A DNA stretch of 60,907 bases from Paenibacillus maysiensis (lineage in GTDB: Bacteria; Bacillota; Bacilli; Paenibacillales; Paenibacillaceae): contig NZ_ASRY01000141.1 of assembly GCF_000520815.1 (NCBI RefSeq), forward strand, positions 1 to 60,907, in the 5' to 3' direction. A model generated the notes under the pieces. That model ran no database searches. It worked only from the letters and a program-made list of their open reading frames with translations, and had not been told where the DNA came from. The translations under genes and the position numbers were made by a program. Position 1 is the stretch's first letter. Each line of letters starts with the position of its first letter. Of the stretch, positions 29,424 through 38,246 are shown piece after piece.

Positions 29424-30182
29424 TTATGACGAACTGCCGACGACATTTGTCCCTGCGGTCTCCATGCGGCCTTCTTCAATGAGACGGTAAGCCCGTTGAA
29501 CCTCTTCTTCTGTGGGGGACGGAACCCCTTCCAGCGGATACGCCTTGCCGAGCATTTCCCACTTGTATACACCCATTTGGTGGTAGGGTAAAATTTCGAA
29601 CTTTTCGACTCCGTTCAACGTTCCTATAAATCGACCCAAATTCAGCAGATCCTGCTCGTCATCATGAATACCCGGTACAAAAACATGTCTAATCCACATC
29701 TTGCGCCCTTGTTCAGACAACCAGCGTGCCGTACTTAGCATACGATCGTTGGACTTGCCTGTAAGCTTAATATGCTTGTCGTTGTCAATATGCTTAATAT
29801 CCAGCAACACCAAGTCCGTTACGTCCAGCAGTTCTTGGATACGGCCTGCATCATTAAAACCGTTACTGTCCAGCGTCGTGTGCAAATTCCAACGTTGCTT
29901 CACTTCTTTGAACAGCTCTGCCACAAAATGAGCTTGCAGTGTCGGTTCTCCACCGGATACGGTCAAACCGCCTCCCGAAGAACGGTAGTAGGCTAAATAT
30001 GGCTCAATTTCAGCCAATACCTCCTTCAGTGTCATTGGATTGCCCTCATTTAAAGCCCAAGTGTCCGGGTTGTGGCAATATTGACATTTTAACAAGCATC
30101 CTTGCATAAAAAGCACGAAGCGGATGCCGGGACCATCTACGGTCCCGAAGGTTTCCAATGAGTGTATGTGACCTTTCAGCAT
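29424..30182 (-). CDS. pflA: Pyruvate formate-lyase activating enzyme
   Basis: Radical SAM enzyme that makes the glycyl radical on PflB in anaerobic cells. The 252-aa form has the CLLKCQYC cluster motif near residue 29 and conserved SGGEPTLQ and LLDIKH blocks. I chose the ATG at 30182: AAGGAAG lies 7 bases before it, while the in-frame ATG at 30203 lacks a site. It follows pflB by about 65 bases and belongs to the same anaerobic transcript. Confidence 0.95.
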   Translation of the reverse strand: MLKGHIHSLETFGTVDGPGIRFVLFMQGCLLKCQYCHNPDTWALNEGNPMTLKEVLAEIEPYLAYYRSSGGGLTVSGGEPTLQAHFVAELFKEVKQRWNLHTTLDSNGFNDAGRIQELLDVTDLVLLDIKHIDNDKHIKLTGKSNDRMLSTARWLSEQGRKMWIRHVFVPGIHDDEQDLLNLGRFIGTLNGVEKFEILPYHQMGVYKWEMLGKAYPLEGVPSPTEEEVQRAYRLIEEGRMETAGTNVVGSSS

Positions 30183-30247
30183 GTTGCATCTTCCTTCCCG
30201 CATCCGCTATGCGTGCGTCGTTATAATATATGATACGTAAAGCTTTG

Positions 30248-32509
30248 TTACATTGTACCGTGGAAAGTACGGTTAATAACATCCAACTGTTGTTCACGAG
30301 TCAGCTTGATAAAGTTAACGGCATAACCCGATACACGAATCGTAAGCTGTGGATAGTTTTCTGGGTGATCCATCGCATCCAGCAATTGTTCACGAGCAAA
30401 CACGTTGACGTTCAGATGATGCGCATGGCTTCCAAAGTAACCATCCATCATGGAAACGAGATTCGTTTTGCGTGTTTCTTCTTCTTTACCCAGTGCTTTA
30501 GGCACGATGGAGAAGGTATTCGAGATACCATCCAGACTGTGCTCGTAAGGCAACTTAGCTACGGAGCTAAGGGAAGCCAAAGCACCTTTTTTGTCGCGTC
30601 CGTGCATTGGGTTCGCACCTGGTGCAAACGGTTCACCAGCCTTACGTCCATCCGGTGTTGTACCTGTTTTCTTACCGTACACCACGTTGGAAGTAATGGT
30701 CAGTACAGATTGAGTAGGAATCGCATTCCGGTAAGCTTTGTGCTTGCGGATCATGCCCATGAAGGACTCTACCAGTTCTACTGCGATGTTATCTACACGA
30801 TCATCGTTATTACCGTAGCAAGGATATTCCCCTTCAATCACAAAGTCAATGGCGATGCCTTTTTCGTTACGGATCGGTTTAACCTTCGCATGTTTAATGG
30901 CGCTCAGGGAATCGGCAGCAACGGACAGACCAGCAATACCACAAGCCATCGTACGGACAATATCACGGTCGTGCAGTGCCATTTCAATCCGTTCGTAGCT
31001 GTACTTGTCATGCATGTAGTGAATAACGTTCAAAGTGTTCATGTACAGTTTTGCCAACCATTCCATCATTGGCTTGAAGCGGCTCAGCACTTCCTCGTAA
31101 TCCAACACTTCACCTGTAATTGCAGGATATTCAGGACCCACTTGAGCACCTGATTTTTCATCCACACCACCGTTGATGGCATACAACAAAGCTTTAGCCA
31201 AGTTGGCACGGGCACCAAAGAATTGCATTTGTTTACCGATTTTCATTGCCGATACACAACAAGCGATACCATAATCATCGCCATAAATCGGACGCATCAG
31301 ATCATCATTTTCATACTGAATGGAGCTAGTTTCAATAGAAACTTTGGCACAATATTTTTTGAAGCCTTCAGGCAATTTTTCTGACCACAGTACAGTCAGG
31401 TTTGGCTCCGGTGCAGCTCCCAAATTGTACAGGGTGTGCAAGAAACGGAAGCTGTTTTTAGTAACCCGAGTTTCTCCAGTAATGGACATACCGCCAATGG
31501 ATTCAGTTACCCATGTTGGGTCTCCGCTGAACAGTTCATTATAGTCAGGTGTGCGCAGGAATTTAACAATACGCAGTTTCATAACAAAATGATCGACCAA
31601 TTCTTGTGCTTGCTCTTCTGTCATTGTGCCTTCTTCCATATCCCGTTGAGTATAAATATCAAGGAAGGAAGATACACGTCCCAAGGACATTGCTGCACCA
31701 TTTTGTTCTTTGATCGCTGCAAGATAGCCAAAATACACCCATTGGAAAGCTTCTTTCGCGTTGTTAGCAGGCTTTGAGATGTCGAAACCATGCTCAGCAG
31801 CCATTTGTTTCAGCTCGTTCAAAGCGCGAGTTTGCTCGGAAATTTCTTCACGCAGACGGATTACGTCTTCTTCCATTGAATCCACTTCAAGGCTTTTCAA
31901 TTGAGCCTTTTTGTCTTTAATCAGGAAATCTGTACCATACAGTGCTACACGACGGTAGTCACCGATAATACGGCCACGACCATATGCATCTGGCAAACCA
32001 GTGATAATACCCGCTTTACGAGCTGCTCTCATATCATCAGTATAAGCGTCGAATACACCCTGATTATGCGTTTTGCGAATATGAGTGAAGATGTCAACAA
32101 TGCTTTGCGGTACTTCAAAGCCATAGGCTTTGCAAGCGTCGATCATCATCCGGATTCCACCAAACGGCTGCAAGGAGCGTTTAAATGGAGCGTCTGTTTG
32201 TACACCGACGATTTGTTCTTTATCCCGGTCTAGATAGCCCGGCTTATGTGAAATAATGGTGGATGGCGTATTCACGTCTACATCAAGCACGCCGCCGTTT
32301 GCCAACTCTTTTTTGGTAAGATCGGATACAATATCCCACAGTGCAGTTGTGTTGGCGGTAGGGCCAACCAGAAATTCTTCGTTGCCGACATAAGGTAAGA
32401 TATTGGTTTCAATAAAATCGTTGACGTTAACTTCTTTAGTCCATTTGCCTTTTTTGAAGCCTCTCCAACCAGATTGTTGCTCTTGTAATTCTCTCTCAAT
32501 CACCGACAT
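30248..32509 (-). CDS. pflB: Formate acetyltransferase (pyruvate formate-lyase)
   Basis: Converts pyruvate and CoA to acetyl-CoA and formate without oxygen. The 753-aa protein has the adjacent active-site cysteines in [10 protein letters not shown] (about residue 415) and the glycyl radical site RVSGYAVNF near residue 727. GGAGGG precedes the ATG. The upstream region has three TGTGA-N6-TCACA-type sites and a class II FNR-type promoter. Together with adhE and fnr it forms a mixed-acid/ethanol fermentation locus. Confidence 0.97.
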   Translation of the reverse strand: MSVIERELQEQQSGWRGFKKGKWTKEVNVNDFIETNILPYVGNEEFLVGPTANTTALWDIVSDLTKKELANGGVLDVDVNTPSTIISHKPGYLDRDKEQIVGVQTDAPFKRSLQPFGGIRMMIDACKAYGFEVPQSIVDIFTHIRKTHNQGVFDAYTDDMRAARKAGIITGLPDAYGRGRIIGDYRRVALYGTDFLIKDKKAQLKSLEVDSMEEDVIRLREEISEQTRALNELKQMAAEHGFDISKPANNAKEAFQWVYFGYLAAIKEQNGAAMSLGRVSSFLDIYTQRDMEEGTMTEEQAQELVDHFVMKLRIVKFLRTPDYNELFSGDPTWVTESIGGMSITGETRVTKNSFRFLHTLYNLGAAPEPNLTVLWSEKLPEGFKKYCAKVSIETSSIQYENDDLMRPIYGDDYGIACCVSAMKIGKQMQFFGARANLAKALLYAINGGVDEKSGAQVGPEYPAITGEVLDYEEVLSRFKPMMEWLAKLYMNTLNVIHYMHDKYSYERIEMALHDRDIVRTMACGIAGLSVAADSLSAIKHAKVKPIRNEKGIAIDFVIEGEYPCYGNNDDRVDNIAVELVESFMGMIRKHKAYRNAIPTQSVLTITSNVVYGKKTGTTPDGRKAGEPFAPGANPMHGRDKKGALASLSSVAKLPYEHSLDGISNTFSIVPKALGKEEETRKTNLVSMMDGYFGSHAHHLNVNVFAREQLLDAMDHPENYPQLTIRVSGYAVNFIKLTREQQLDVINRTFHGTM

Positions 32510-32542
32510 GTAAATCCCTCCAAATTGTTTGGTCTTCCGGAC

Positions 32543-32560
32543 TTGTGATTTTTTTCACAA
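32543..32560. promoter_or_regulatory. FNR/Rex-type palindrome in the pflB leader
   Basis: TTGTGATTTTTTTCACAA, a perfect TGTGA-N6-TCACA palindrome whose extra TT/AA edges also fit the Rex operator. It lies downstream of the predicted pflB start site, a position suited to repression. The identical 18-mer occurs before adhE. Confidence 0.6.
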
Positions 32561-32632
32561 TTAAATAATGTCTCGAGCCCGGCCTTTTCACCGATGTCTT
32601 ACGCTCAGTGTCGGGACCTTTCTTACACCCTT

Positions 32633-32675
32633 ATTGTAGAATAATGATAGAGTGTAGTATGTGACAAAAATCACA
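32633..32675 (-). promoter_or_regulatory. FNR-dependent promoter of pflB
   Basis: A perfect FNR box TGTGACAAAAATCACA (32660-32675) and a -10 of TACAAT (forward 32633-32638). The centre-to-centre distance is 32 bases, which puts the box at about -41.5, the class II activation position. Confidence 0.65.
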
Positions 32676-32680
32676 ATACA

Positions 32681-32696
32681 GGTGATATTTATCACT
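32681..32696. promoter_or_regulatory. Third FNR-like site upstream of pflB
   Basis: GGTGATATTTATCACT, a GTGA-N6-TCAC palindrome centred 21 bases (two helical turns) upstream of the main FNR box, so both would lie on one face of the DNA. Confidence 0.45.
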
Positions 32697-32759
32697 TTAT
32701 TTTTCCTAGCTTCACGCCCGTACCTTTGCCGTTCACCCCCCTTCCCAAACCAACAGGCC

Positions 32760-32784
32760 CTCTATATAGAGAGCCTGCGTTGGT
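32760..32784 (-). repeat. Inverted repeat after adhE
   Basis: AGGC-C-CTCTATATAGAG-A-GCCT type palindrome some 50 bases past the adhE stop. It could end or stabilise the adhE transcript, but there is no T-run. Confidence 0.4.
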
Positions 32785-32831
32785 ATTGAACGGGAAAATG
32801 CTTAGTCACAAGCCTCTTCGTACCTATTATA

Positions 32832-35444
32832 TTATTGGTCAAAACGTCCGTAGAAGGCATCACGGTATATATCAGCCAATTCGGTAACCAGCGGCAGCTT
32901 CGGATTCGAAGTTGTACATTGATCCTCAAAAGCGCGGTCAGCCAGATAATCCACACGCGATTCAAAATCCTTCGCATCAAAGCCGATTTGCTGGAACGAT
33001 TCCTCGATACCAAGTGTTTTGTTCAGCTTGCGGATTGCTTCGATCAAGCTGTTAACCCCTTCTTCAGTCGTACGGGCAGGCAGTCCCAGTATGCGCGCAA
33101 TTTCTGCATAACGCTCATCCGCAACAAAGTGCGAATATTTAGGGAACGAAGCAAATTTTGTCGGTTTTTTCGCATTATAGCGAATGACGTGTGGTAACAA
33201 AATGGCATTCGTACGGCCGTGGGCTGTATGATATTGTCCGCCCCATTTATGCGCAAGGCTATGGTTAATTCCTAGGAACGCATTGGCAAACGCCATCCCT
33301 GCCAGTGCGGAAGCATTATGCATTTTTTCACGAGCTAGCTTGTCGCCAGTCAGAGACGATTGCTCCAGGTATTGGAATACCAGTTGAATGGCTTTAATCG
33401 CCAGAGCATCTGTGTAGTCACTAGCCATTACAGACACGTAAGCCTCGATGGCATGTGTCAGAACGTCCATGCCTGTATCCGCTACAGCCGTTTTAGGCAG
33501 CGAATATACAAACACTGGGTCAATAATTGCCACATCAGGCGTCAGCTCATAGTCAGCCAGCGGATACTTCGTGTTGCCCTGATTTTTGTCTGTAATAACT
33601 GCGAATGACGTAACTTCCGAACCTGTACCCGAAGTTGTAGGAATGGCTACAAATTGCGCTTTTTGACCCAGACGTGGGTACTTGTAGATCCGTTTGCGGA
33701 TATCCATGAATTTTTGTTTCAGATTGTTGAAATCAGTATCTGGGTATTCATAGAACAACCACATGCCTTTAGCTGCATCCATCGGCGAACCACCGCCCAA
33801 TGCAATAATGCAATCCGGTTGGAAACGTCTCATCATTTCAGTACCACGTTCTACTGTATCTGTCGACGGATCTGGCTCTACTTCCGAGAACACTTCGATA
33901 GCTACTGGTGTTTGGCGCTGGTGTAAATAATGGATGACACGATCCACATATCCGAGTTTCACCATCATAGGGTCTGTGATAATGGCTACACGTGTGATAT
34001 CAGGCATTTTAGTAAGATACTGAGTCGAATTTTTTTCAAAATAAATTTTGGAAGGTACTTTGAACCATTGCATATTCACCGTACGTTTCGCCACCCTTTT
34101 CACATTAATCAAGTTGACTGCCGATACGTTCGACGAAGTCGAATTACGTCCGTACGAACCACAACCGAGCGTCAGCGATGGAAGGTTGGTGTTGTAGATG
34201 TCACCGATCGCACCATGTGTGGAAGGTGCATTTACAATGATACGGCCTGTTTGTAAACGGTTTGCGAACCGGGCGATAACGTCCTCATCCTGCGAGTGAA
34301 TAGCGGACGAGTGACCCATGCCCCCGAATTCCACGACTTCGGCAGCGCGTTGAATACCTTGTTCCGCATTTTTCACTTTGTAGCAAGCCAGTACAGGACT
34401 CAATTTTTCTGCGGACAATGGGTATTTCGTTCCTACCCCTTCAATCTCAGCGACCAAAATTTTTGTCCCTGCCGGTACTGTGATGCCGCTCATTTCAGCG
34501 ATTTTTACAGCGGACTGTCCGACGATGGCCGGGTTCACTGCACATTTTTCTACATTAATAGCTCCCTGAGTGAGTTTAGCTGCTTCTTCTTTATTTACAA
34601 AGTAGCAACCGTTAGCGATCATCAATTTTTTCACTTGTTCGAAGATTGACTCTTCGATAATAACCGCTTGCTCGGAAGCACAGATCATACCGTTATCAAA
34701 AGATTTGGAGAGGATGAGGTCATTCACAGCCTGCTTGATGTCTGCTGTTTTTTCAATAAAGCAAGGCACGTTACCAGGACCTACACCTAGTGCAGGTTTA
34801 CCACAGCTATATGCTGCCTTAACCATGCCTGATCCACCAGTTGCCAGAATCAGCGCCACATCCGGGTGATTCATAAGTACATTGGTTTTATCCATCGAAG
34901 GAGCTTCAATCCATTGAATACAATCGGCCGGAGCACCATGTTTGACGGCTGCTTCAAGCAAAACACGAGCTGCTTCCGCACTACACGATTGAGCGGATGG
35001 ATGAAAACCGAATATGATTGGGTTGCGTGTTTTAATGGCAATCAACGCTTTAAACATTGTAGTGGAAGTCGGGTTAGTCACAGGAGTGATCCCCATAATG
35101 ATACCGACCGGTTCTGCTATTTTTTGAAAACTGTCAAAATCATTGTCCTCAATGACACCGACGGTTTTTTCATTTTTGATACTATGATAGACATATTCAG
35201 TTGCAAACATGTTTTTGGTGATTTTGTCCTCGTACACACCGCGTCCTGTTTCTTCAACAGCCAGCTTCGCCAGGTGCATATGCTTATCCATTCCTGCGAG
35301 TGCCATTGCTTGTACGATTTCGTCAATCTGCTCCTGATTCATACTCATGAAAGCCTGCTGTGCCCGGTTCCCCCGGTCAATCAGCGTTTGAATATACTGC
35401 TCAGCGCTTTGCTCTTTTTGGATAACCTCGTTTTTAACAGCCAT
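32832..35444 (-). CDS. adhE: Bifunctional acetaldehyde-CoA / alcohol dehydrogenase
   Basis: Reduces acetyl-CoA to ethanol through acetaldehyde, re-oxidising two NADH. About 870 aa: an N-terminal aldehyde dehydrogenase domain with the catalytic Cys in MICASEQAV near residue 250, and a C-terminal iron-dependent alcohol dehydrogenase with GGGSPMDAAKGM near 560 and the iron-binding HSLAHKWGGQYHTAHGR near 725. I chose the ATG at 35444, 9 bases after AGGAGG; the upstream ATG (35453) touches that site. FNR-type promoter upstream. Confidence 0.96.
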   Translation of the reverse strand: MAVKNEVIQKEQSAEQYIQTLIDRGNRAQQAFMSMNQEQIDEIVQAMALAGMDKHMHLAKLAVEETGRGVYEDKITKNMFATEYVYHSIKNEKTVGVIEDNDFDSFQKIAEPVGIIMGITPVTNPTSTTMFKALIAIKTRNPIIFGFHPSAQSCSAEAARVLLEAAVKHGAPADCIQWIEAPSMDKTNVLMNHPDVALILATGGSGMVKAAYSCGKPALGVGPGNVPCFIEKTADIKQAVNDLILSKSFDNGMICASEQAVIIEESIFEQVKKLMIANGCYFVNKEEAAKLTQGAINVEKCAVNPAIVGQSAVKIAEMSGITVPAGTKILVAEIEGVGTKYPLSAEKLSPVLACYKVKNAEQGIQRAAEVVEFGGMGHSSAIHSQDEDVIARFANRLQTGRIIVNAPSTHGAIGDIYNTNLPSLTLGCGSYGRNSTSSNVSAVNLINVKRVAKRTVNMQWFKVPSKIYFEKNSTQYLTKMPDITRVAIITDPMMVKLGYVDRVIHYLHQRQTPVAIEVFSEVEPDPSTDTVERGTEMMRRFQPDCIIALGGGSPMDAAKGMWLFYEYPDTDFNNLKQKFMDIRKRIYKYPRLGQKAQFVAIPTTSGTGSEVTSFAVITDKNQGNTKYPLADYELTPDVAIIDPVFVYSLPKTAVADTGMDVLTHAIEAYVSVMASDYTDALAIKAIQLVFQYLEQSSLTGDKLAREKMHNASALAGMAFANAFLGINHSLAHKWGGQYHTAHGRTNAILLPHVIRYNAKKPTKFASFPKYSHFVADERYAEIARILGLPARTTEEGVNSLIEAIRKLNKTLGIEESFQQIGFDAKDFESRVDYLADRAFEDQCTTSNPKLPLVTELADIYRDAFYGRFDQ

Positions 35445-35493
35445 TTCCCTCATCCTCCTGTTATCTCGTGTACTATCTCTTGTTCACGCACTG

Positions 35494-35537
35494 ATCGTAA
35501 CACAGCTTTTCGAAATATATTGTGATTTTTTTCACAA
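35494..35537 (-). promoter_or_regulatory. FNR/Rex-controlled promoter of adhE
   Basis: TTGTGATTTTTTTCACAA at 35520-35537 and a -10 of TACGAT (forward 35494-35499), again 32 bases centre to centre as in class II FNR promoters. The palindrome also meets the Rex consensus, so the two regulators could compete. Confidence 0.6.
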
Positions 35538-35561
35538 TGTATTTAAAATTTTATTTTAAGA

Positions 35562-35577
35562 AGTGAATTAAATCACA
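35562..35577. promoter_or_regulatory. FNR-type site upstream of fnr
   Basis: AGTGAATTAAATCACA, one mismatch from TGTGA-N6-TCACA, lies in the divergent adhE-fnr gap. A TATAAT at 35639-35644 is the likely fnr -10, so this site is well upstream of the fnr start and could serve either gene. Confidence 0.5.
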
Positions 35578-35701
35578 AAGTTTGGAATTCTGCCACTTTT
35601 ACCCCCTCTTCTTGCCCCAAAAACGCATAGCACAGGTATATAATGAATTTGAATTGATCAAGTTGCAGATAAAAACATAGGAAACAAAGGGGAAATGGAC
35701 G

Positions 35702-36418
35702 ATGAGAAACCCTACAAACGTAATGGAAGCCCGCGGCAACACCAGTTGCTTCTCGGAGACCAGCTTCAACCGGCTGCAAGTGATGATGAAGGATCGGGTC
35801 ATGCCAGAAAGCTCGCATCTATTCTGGGAAGGAGATACAGCGGATAAGCTGTTTTATATCAAGCGCGGACGCGTGAAAGTCACAAAAACAACGGATGAGG
35901 GTAAGGAACTTATACTATATATGTACCAAAGCGGCGATCTTGTTGGTCAAGCTGATCCATTTTTCGGTACCAAGCATTCCTTTTCTGCCGAAGTTCTGGA
36001 GGACAGTGATATCGGTGTTGTCGATCATACGGATTTGGAGCTGCTCATTTGCCAGCACTGTGATTTTGCCATTGACTTTATGAAATGGATGGGGTCCCAC
36101 CACCGTATTACCCAGACCAAGTTTCGCGATTTGATGATGTACGGCAAGCCAGGTGCTCTATGCTCCACGCTAATCCGCCTGTGCAACACCTATGGAGAGC
36201 CTCACGGCGAGCATATTCTTATTCATAAAAAAATTACTCATACCGACCTCTCCAATATGATCGGTGCCACCCGTGAAAGTGTAAACCGGATGCTGAGTGA
36301 TTTGCGCAAAAAAAATGCAGTCGAATATGATAACGGCATGATCGTTGTCAAGGATTTGGAAATGCTACAAGGTGTATGTCATTGTGAACTGTGCCCGCGT
36401 GAGATTTGCCGGATCTAA
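35702..36418 (+). CDS. fnr: Crp/Fnr family anaerobic regulator FNR
   Basis: A 238-aa oxygen-sensing activator. N-terminal cyclic-nucleotide-binding-like domain (about 15-140), C-terminal HTH (about 160-225) with THTDLSNMIGATRESVNRMLSDL, and a C-terminal cysteine cluster CHCELCPREIC at about 226-236. In B. subtilis Fnr the iron-sulfur cluster is likewise bound by C-terminal cysteines rather than N-terminal ones as in E. coli. Divergent from adhE and next to perfect FNR boxes, so adhE and pflBA are its obvious targets. Confidence 0.93.
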   Translation: MRNPTNVMEARGNTSCFSETSFNRLQVMMKDRVMPESSHLFWEGDTADKLFYIKRGRVKVTKTTDEGKELILYMYQSGDLVGQADPFFGTKHSFSAEVLEDSDIGVVDHTDLELLICQHCDFAIDFMKWMGSHHRITQTKFRDLMMYGKPGALCSTLIRLCNTYGEPHGEHILIHKKITHTDLSNMIGATRESVNRMLSDLRKKNAVEYDNGMIVVKDLEMLQGVCHCELCPREICRI

Positions 36419-36441
36419 ATTATTTGTTTTATTTTATGTAA

Positions 36442-36486
36442 AAGAGAGTGTTCTGTAAGCTGTATGGCTTTCAGAACACTCTCTTA
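36442..36486 (+). terminator. Terminator of fnr
   Basis: A 14-bp perfect stem AAGAGAGTGTTCTG/CAGAACACTCTCTT after the fnr stop, with a weak AATTTT tail on the plus strand. The reverse direction may also end the decayed gene to the right. Confidence 0.75.
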
Positions 36487-36499
36487 ATTTTACACTCCC

Positions 36500-36960
36500 C
36501 CTCCACCTAAATAGCCCGCGCAACACTTCACCGATAGCATATTGTGCTTCTGGTGATAGAAACGGATTCACGGAAATCTGAACTACCGGGTATCCGTCTC
36601 AGGATACATACGATGTAGAAGTGTCCAGGACCCATGATCCAGCCCTCGCACCCGGTCTGTTTGTACATCAATGCCCTTTGCTCATATAATTCTTTCAACT
36701 TGGCCGCCAGCTCCACCAAACCATGAGCCGGATATTTCACTGCATACAGTTCCAGTGGGAAACCGCCAAAATCATAAATCGTATCGTAAATGCCGTCTAT
36801 CGACTAATTGTCAATGTTTGCGTCTCCCAATGGACGGTGAAGATAACAATAGCCTTTGGGCGAATGCTCTTTCCAAACTGCTCCAGAAAGCAGTATATTC
36901 TGTCTGTTCAATAGCAAGCATAGGTGATCCGTGGGCTAAAAACAAAGGATGGCATCATGT
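36500..36960 (-). pseudogene. Frameshifted, truncated LigB/DODA-type extradiol dioxygenase
   Basis: Reading from the ATG at 36960 (AAGGAGG upstream) and shifting frame gives consecutive pieces of a 4,5-DOPA dioxygenase-like protein: MMPSF, then LAHGSPMLAIEQTEYTAF, then GKSIRPKAIVIFTVHWET, then IDGIYDTIYDFGGFPLELYA, then RGLDHGSWTLLHRMYP, then VVQISVNPFLSPEAQYAIG. At least four frameshifts are needed. The sequence stops near the middle of the usual 255-260 residues, so the C-terminal half is also lost. A 70-aa open frame at 36528-36740 is only one intact piece. The 37,000-37,178 stretch is AT-rich and empty. Confidence 0.85.
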
Positions 36961-37178
36961 GAAAACCTCCTTATCATTCATCGATTTATTTTTATCAATT
37001 AGTAACTTTATGTAAGCGATAATACATAAGTAACAAGGTTATGTCAATACAGATTTTAACATACACTTAAAAAACGTCGCTTCTTTAAATAAAGATTGAT
37101 ATAGGTATAAAGTCATAGTAATATGTAACTAATAAATTTTAAATATTCACTATAAATCGATATAAAGGACTGGTTTCT

Positions 37179-37577
37179 ATGGATATACATACTGCTAATT
37201 GCCCAAAATGTGGTTCCGTTTTCCGGCAAAATCTTAGAAACCTCTGCAATACCTGTATCCAAGAAGAAAATTTATTTTATGATCGCTGTTCCAATTATTT
37301 GTGGAAACATCCCGCTACTCATACTCGCCAGCTTAGTGAAGCAACCGGCACACCTATGGATTTGCTCACAGACTGGGTAAGAGCAGGCAAGTTTCCCACC
37401 ACCTATAGTCAGCTTGATTATCCTTGCGAGTCCTGCCATTCCCCGATTTATGCAGGAAGACTTTGCCATTCCTGTCTCGGTACGTTCCGTATGGCAGCGC
37501 TTGAAATTCAAACCCGTGTCCCCCGTCGTACTGCAACCGGATTATTTTCAATCGCAGGCCGCGCCAAAGGCTATTAA
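37179..37577 (+). CDS. YvyF/TIGR03826-like zinc-finger protein (orphan copy)
   Basis: A 132-aa protein with two CxxC-type zinc sites at each end (CPKCGSVF and CNTC at the start, CESC and CHSC around residues 84-96) around a MerR/HTH-like middle (TRQLSEATGTPMDLLTDWV). This layout resembles the flagellar-operon protein YvyF, but no flagellar gene is near and the upstream DNA is AT-rich. It may be a stand-alone regulator. Followed by a strong terminator. Confidence 0.6.
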   Translation: MDIHTANCPKCGSVFRQNLRNLCNTCIQEENLFYDRCSNYLWKHPATHTRQLSEATGTPMDLLTDWVRAGKFPTTYSQLDYPCESCHSPIYAGRLCHSCLGTFRMAALEIQTRVPRRTATGLFSIAGRAKGY

Positions 37578-37591
37578 GTATTACAAAATAA

Positions 37592-37624
37592 AAAACAGCC
37601 TTTTTCCTAGGAAAAGGCTGTTTT
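37592..37624. terminator. Bidirectional terminator between the zinc-finger gene and the HxlR gene
   Basis: AAAACAGCCTTTTTCC/GGAAAAGGCTGTTTT with almost no loop; A/T-runs on both sides serve both converging genes. Confidence 0.85.
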
Positions 37625-37654
37625 GCTATGAAAAACGTTTATTCGGCTTGATAC

Positions 37655-37978
37655 TCATCTAATCCATTCCTCGGCCCAATATTGAATCTGTTCCATGACC
37701 GGCTGAAGTGCACGGCCTTTGGTCGTCAGCTCATATTCAATGCGGACAGGAGTTTCCGGGTATACATGACGTGTAAGAATCCCTGCATTCTCCAGATCCT
37801 TCATCCGCTCAGACAGCATTTTATCGCTCATTGTGGGAATCAGATTGGAAATATCCTTAAAACGCTTGGGACCGCTCATCATAGATTGAATAATCAGTCC
37901 GTTCCAGCGCTTACCCAGACACGAAAAGGCACTTTCAAAACGCGGACACATTTTCGCAAGTTGCGGTTGACCCTCCAT
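37655..37978 (-). CDS. HxlR family transcriptional regulator
   Basis: Winged-helix regulator of about 107 aa. The conserved CPRFESAFSCLGKRWNGLII opening, FKDISNLIPTMSDKMLSERMKDLE recognition region and the C-terminal VMEQIQYWAEEW are typical of HxlR/YodB-type proteins, some of which sense redox or aldehydes through the N-terminal Cys. AAGGTG lies 6 bases before the ATG at 37978, so I use that start rather than the ATG at 37999. Target unknown; no divergent partner gene. Confidence 0.88.
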   Translation of the reverse strand: MEGQPQLAKMCPRFESAFSCLGKRWNGLIIQSMMSGPKRFKDISNLIPTMSDKMLSERMKDLENAGILTRHVYPETPVRIEYELTTKGRALQPVMEQIQYWAEEWIR

Positions 37979-38167
37979 ATTTTTCACCTTCTTTAGCATT
38001 TCGGTTTGATAAAGCTTTCCTTTTGTTAGTATATATCATTTTAGCATACTTTATCCCGAAAGAAAACACTTTCTTCTTAATTTAATACCCAATCCGATAA
38101 AGTTGCCATGACCACAGCTGATTATACAACAAACCTGCATAAGAGGTATATGGCAAATACGTTAAAT

Positions 38168-38201
38168 CAAAAACAGGCGGAATCTCAAGAGATTTCCGCC
38201 T
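38168..38201 (-). terminator. Terminator of the ThuA operon
   Basis: AGGCGGAAATCTC/GAGATT-CCGCCT stem with a tetraloop, followed by TTTTTG on the minus strand. Closes the five-gene sugar operon. Confidence 0.8.
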
Positions 38202-38246
38202 ATCAGTCTGTTCAATATCAAGCTTATAGGAATCAATAAATGGCAA

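Noticed and set aside
36528..36740. A 70-aa gene on the minus strand
   Set aside because: It is one intact stretch of the frameshifted dioxygenase and matches the middle of that family only.
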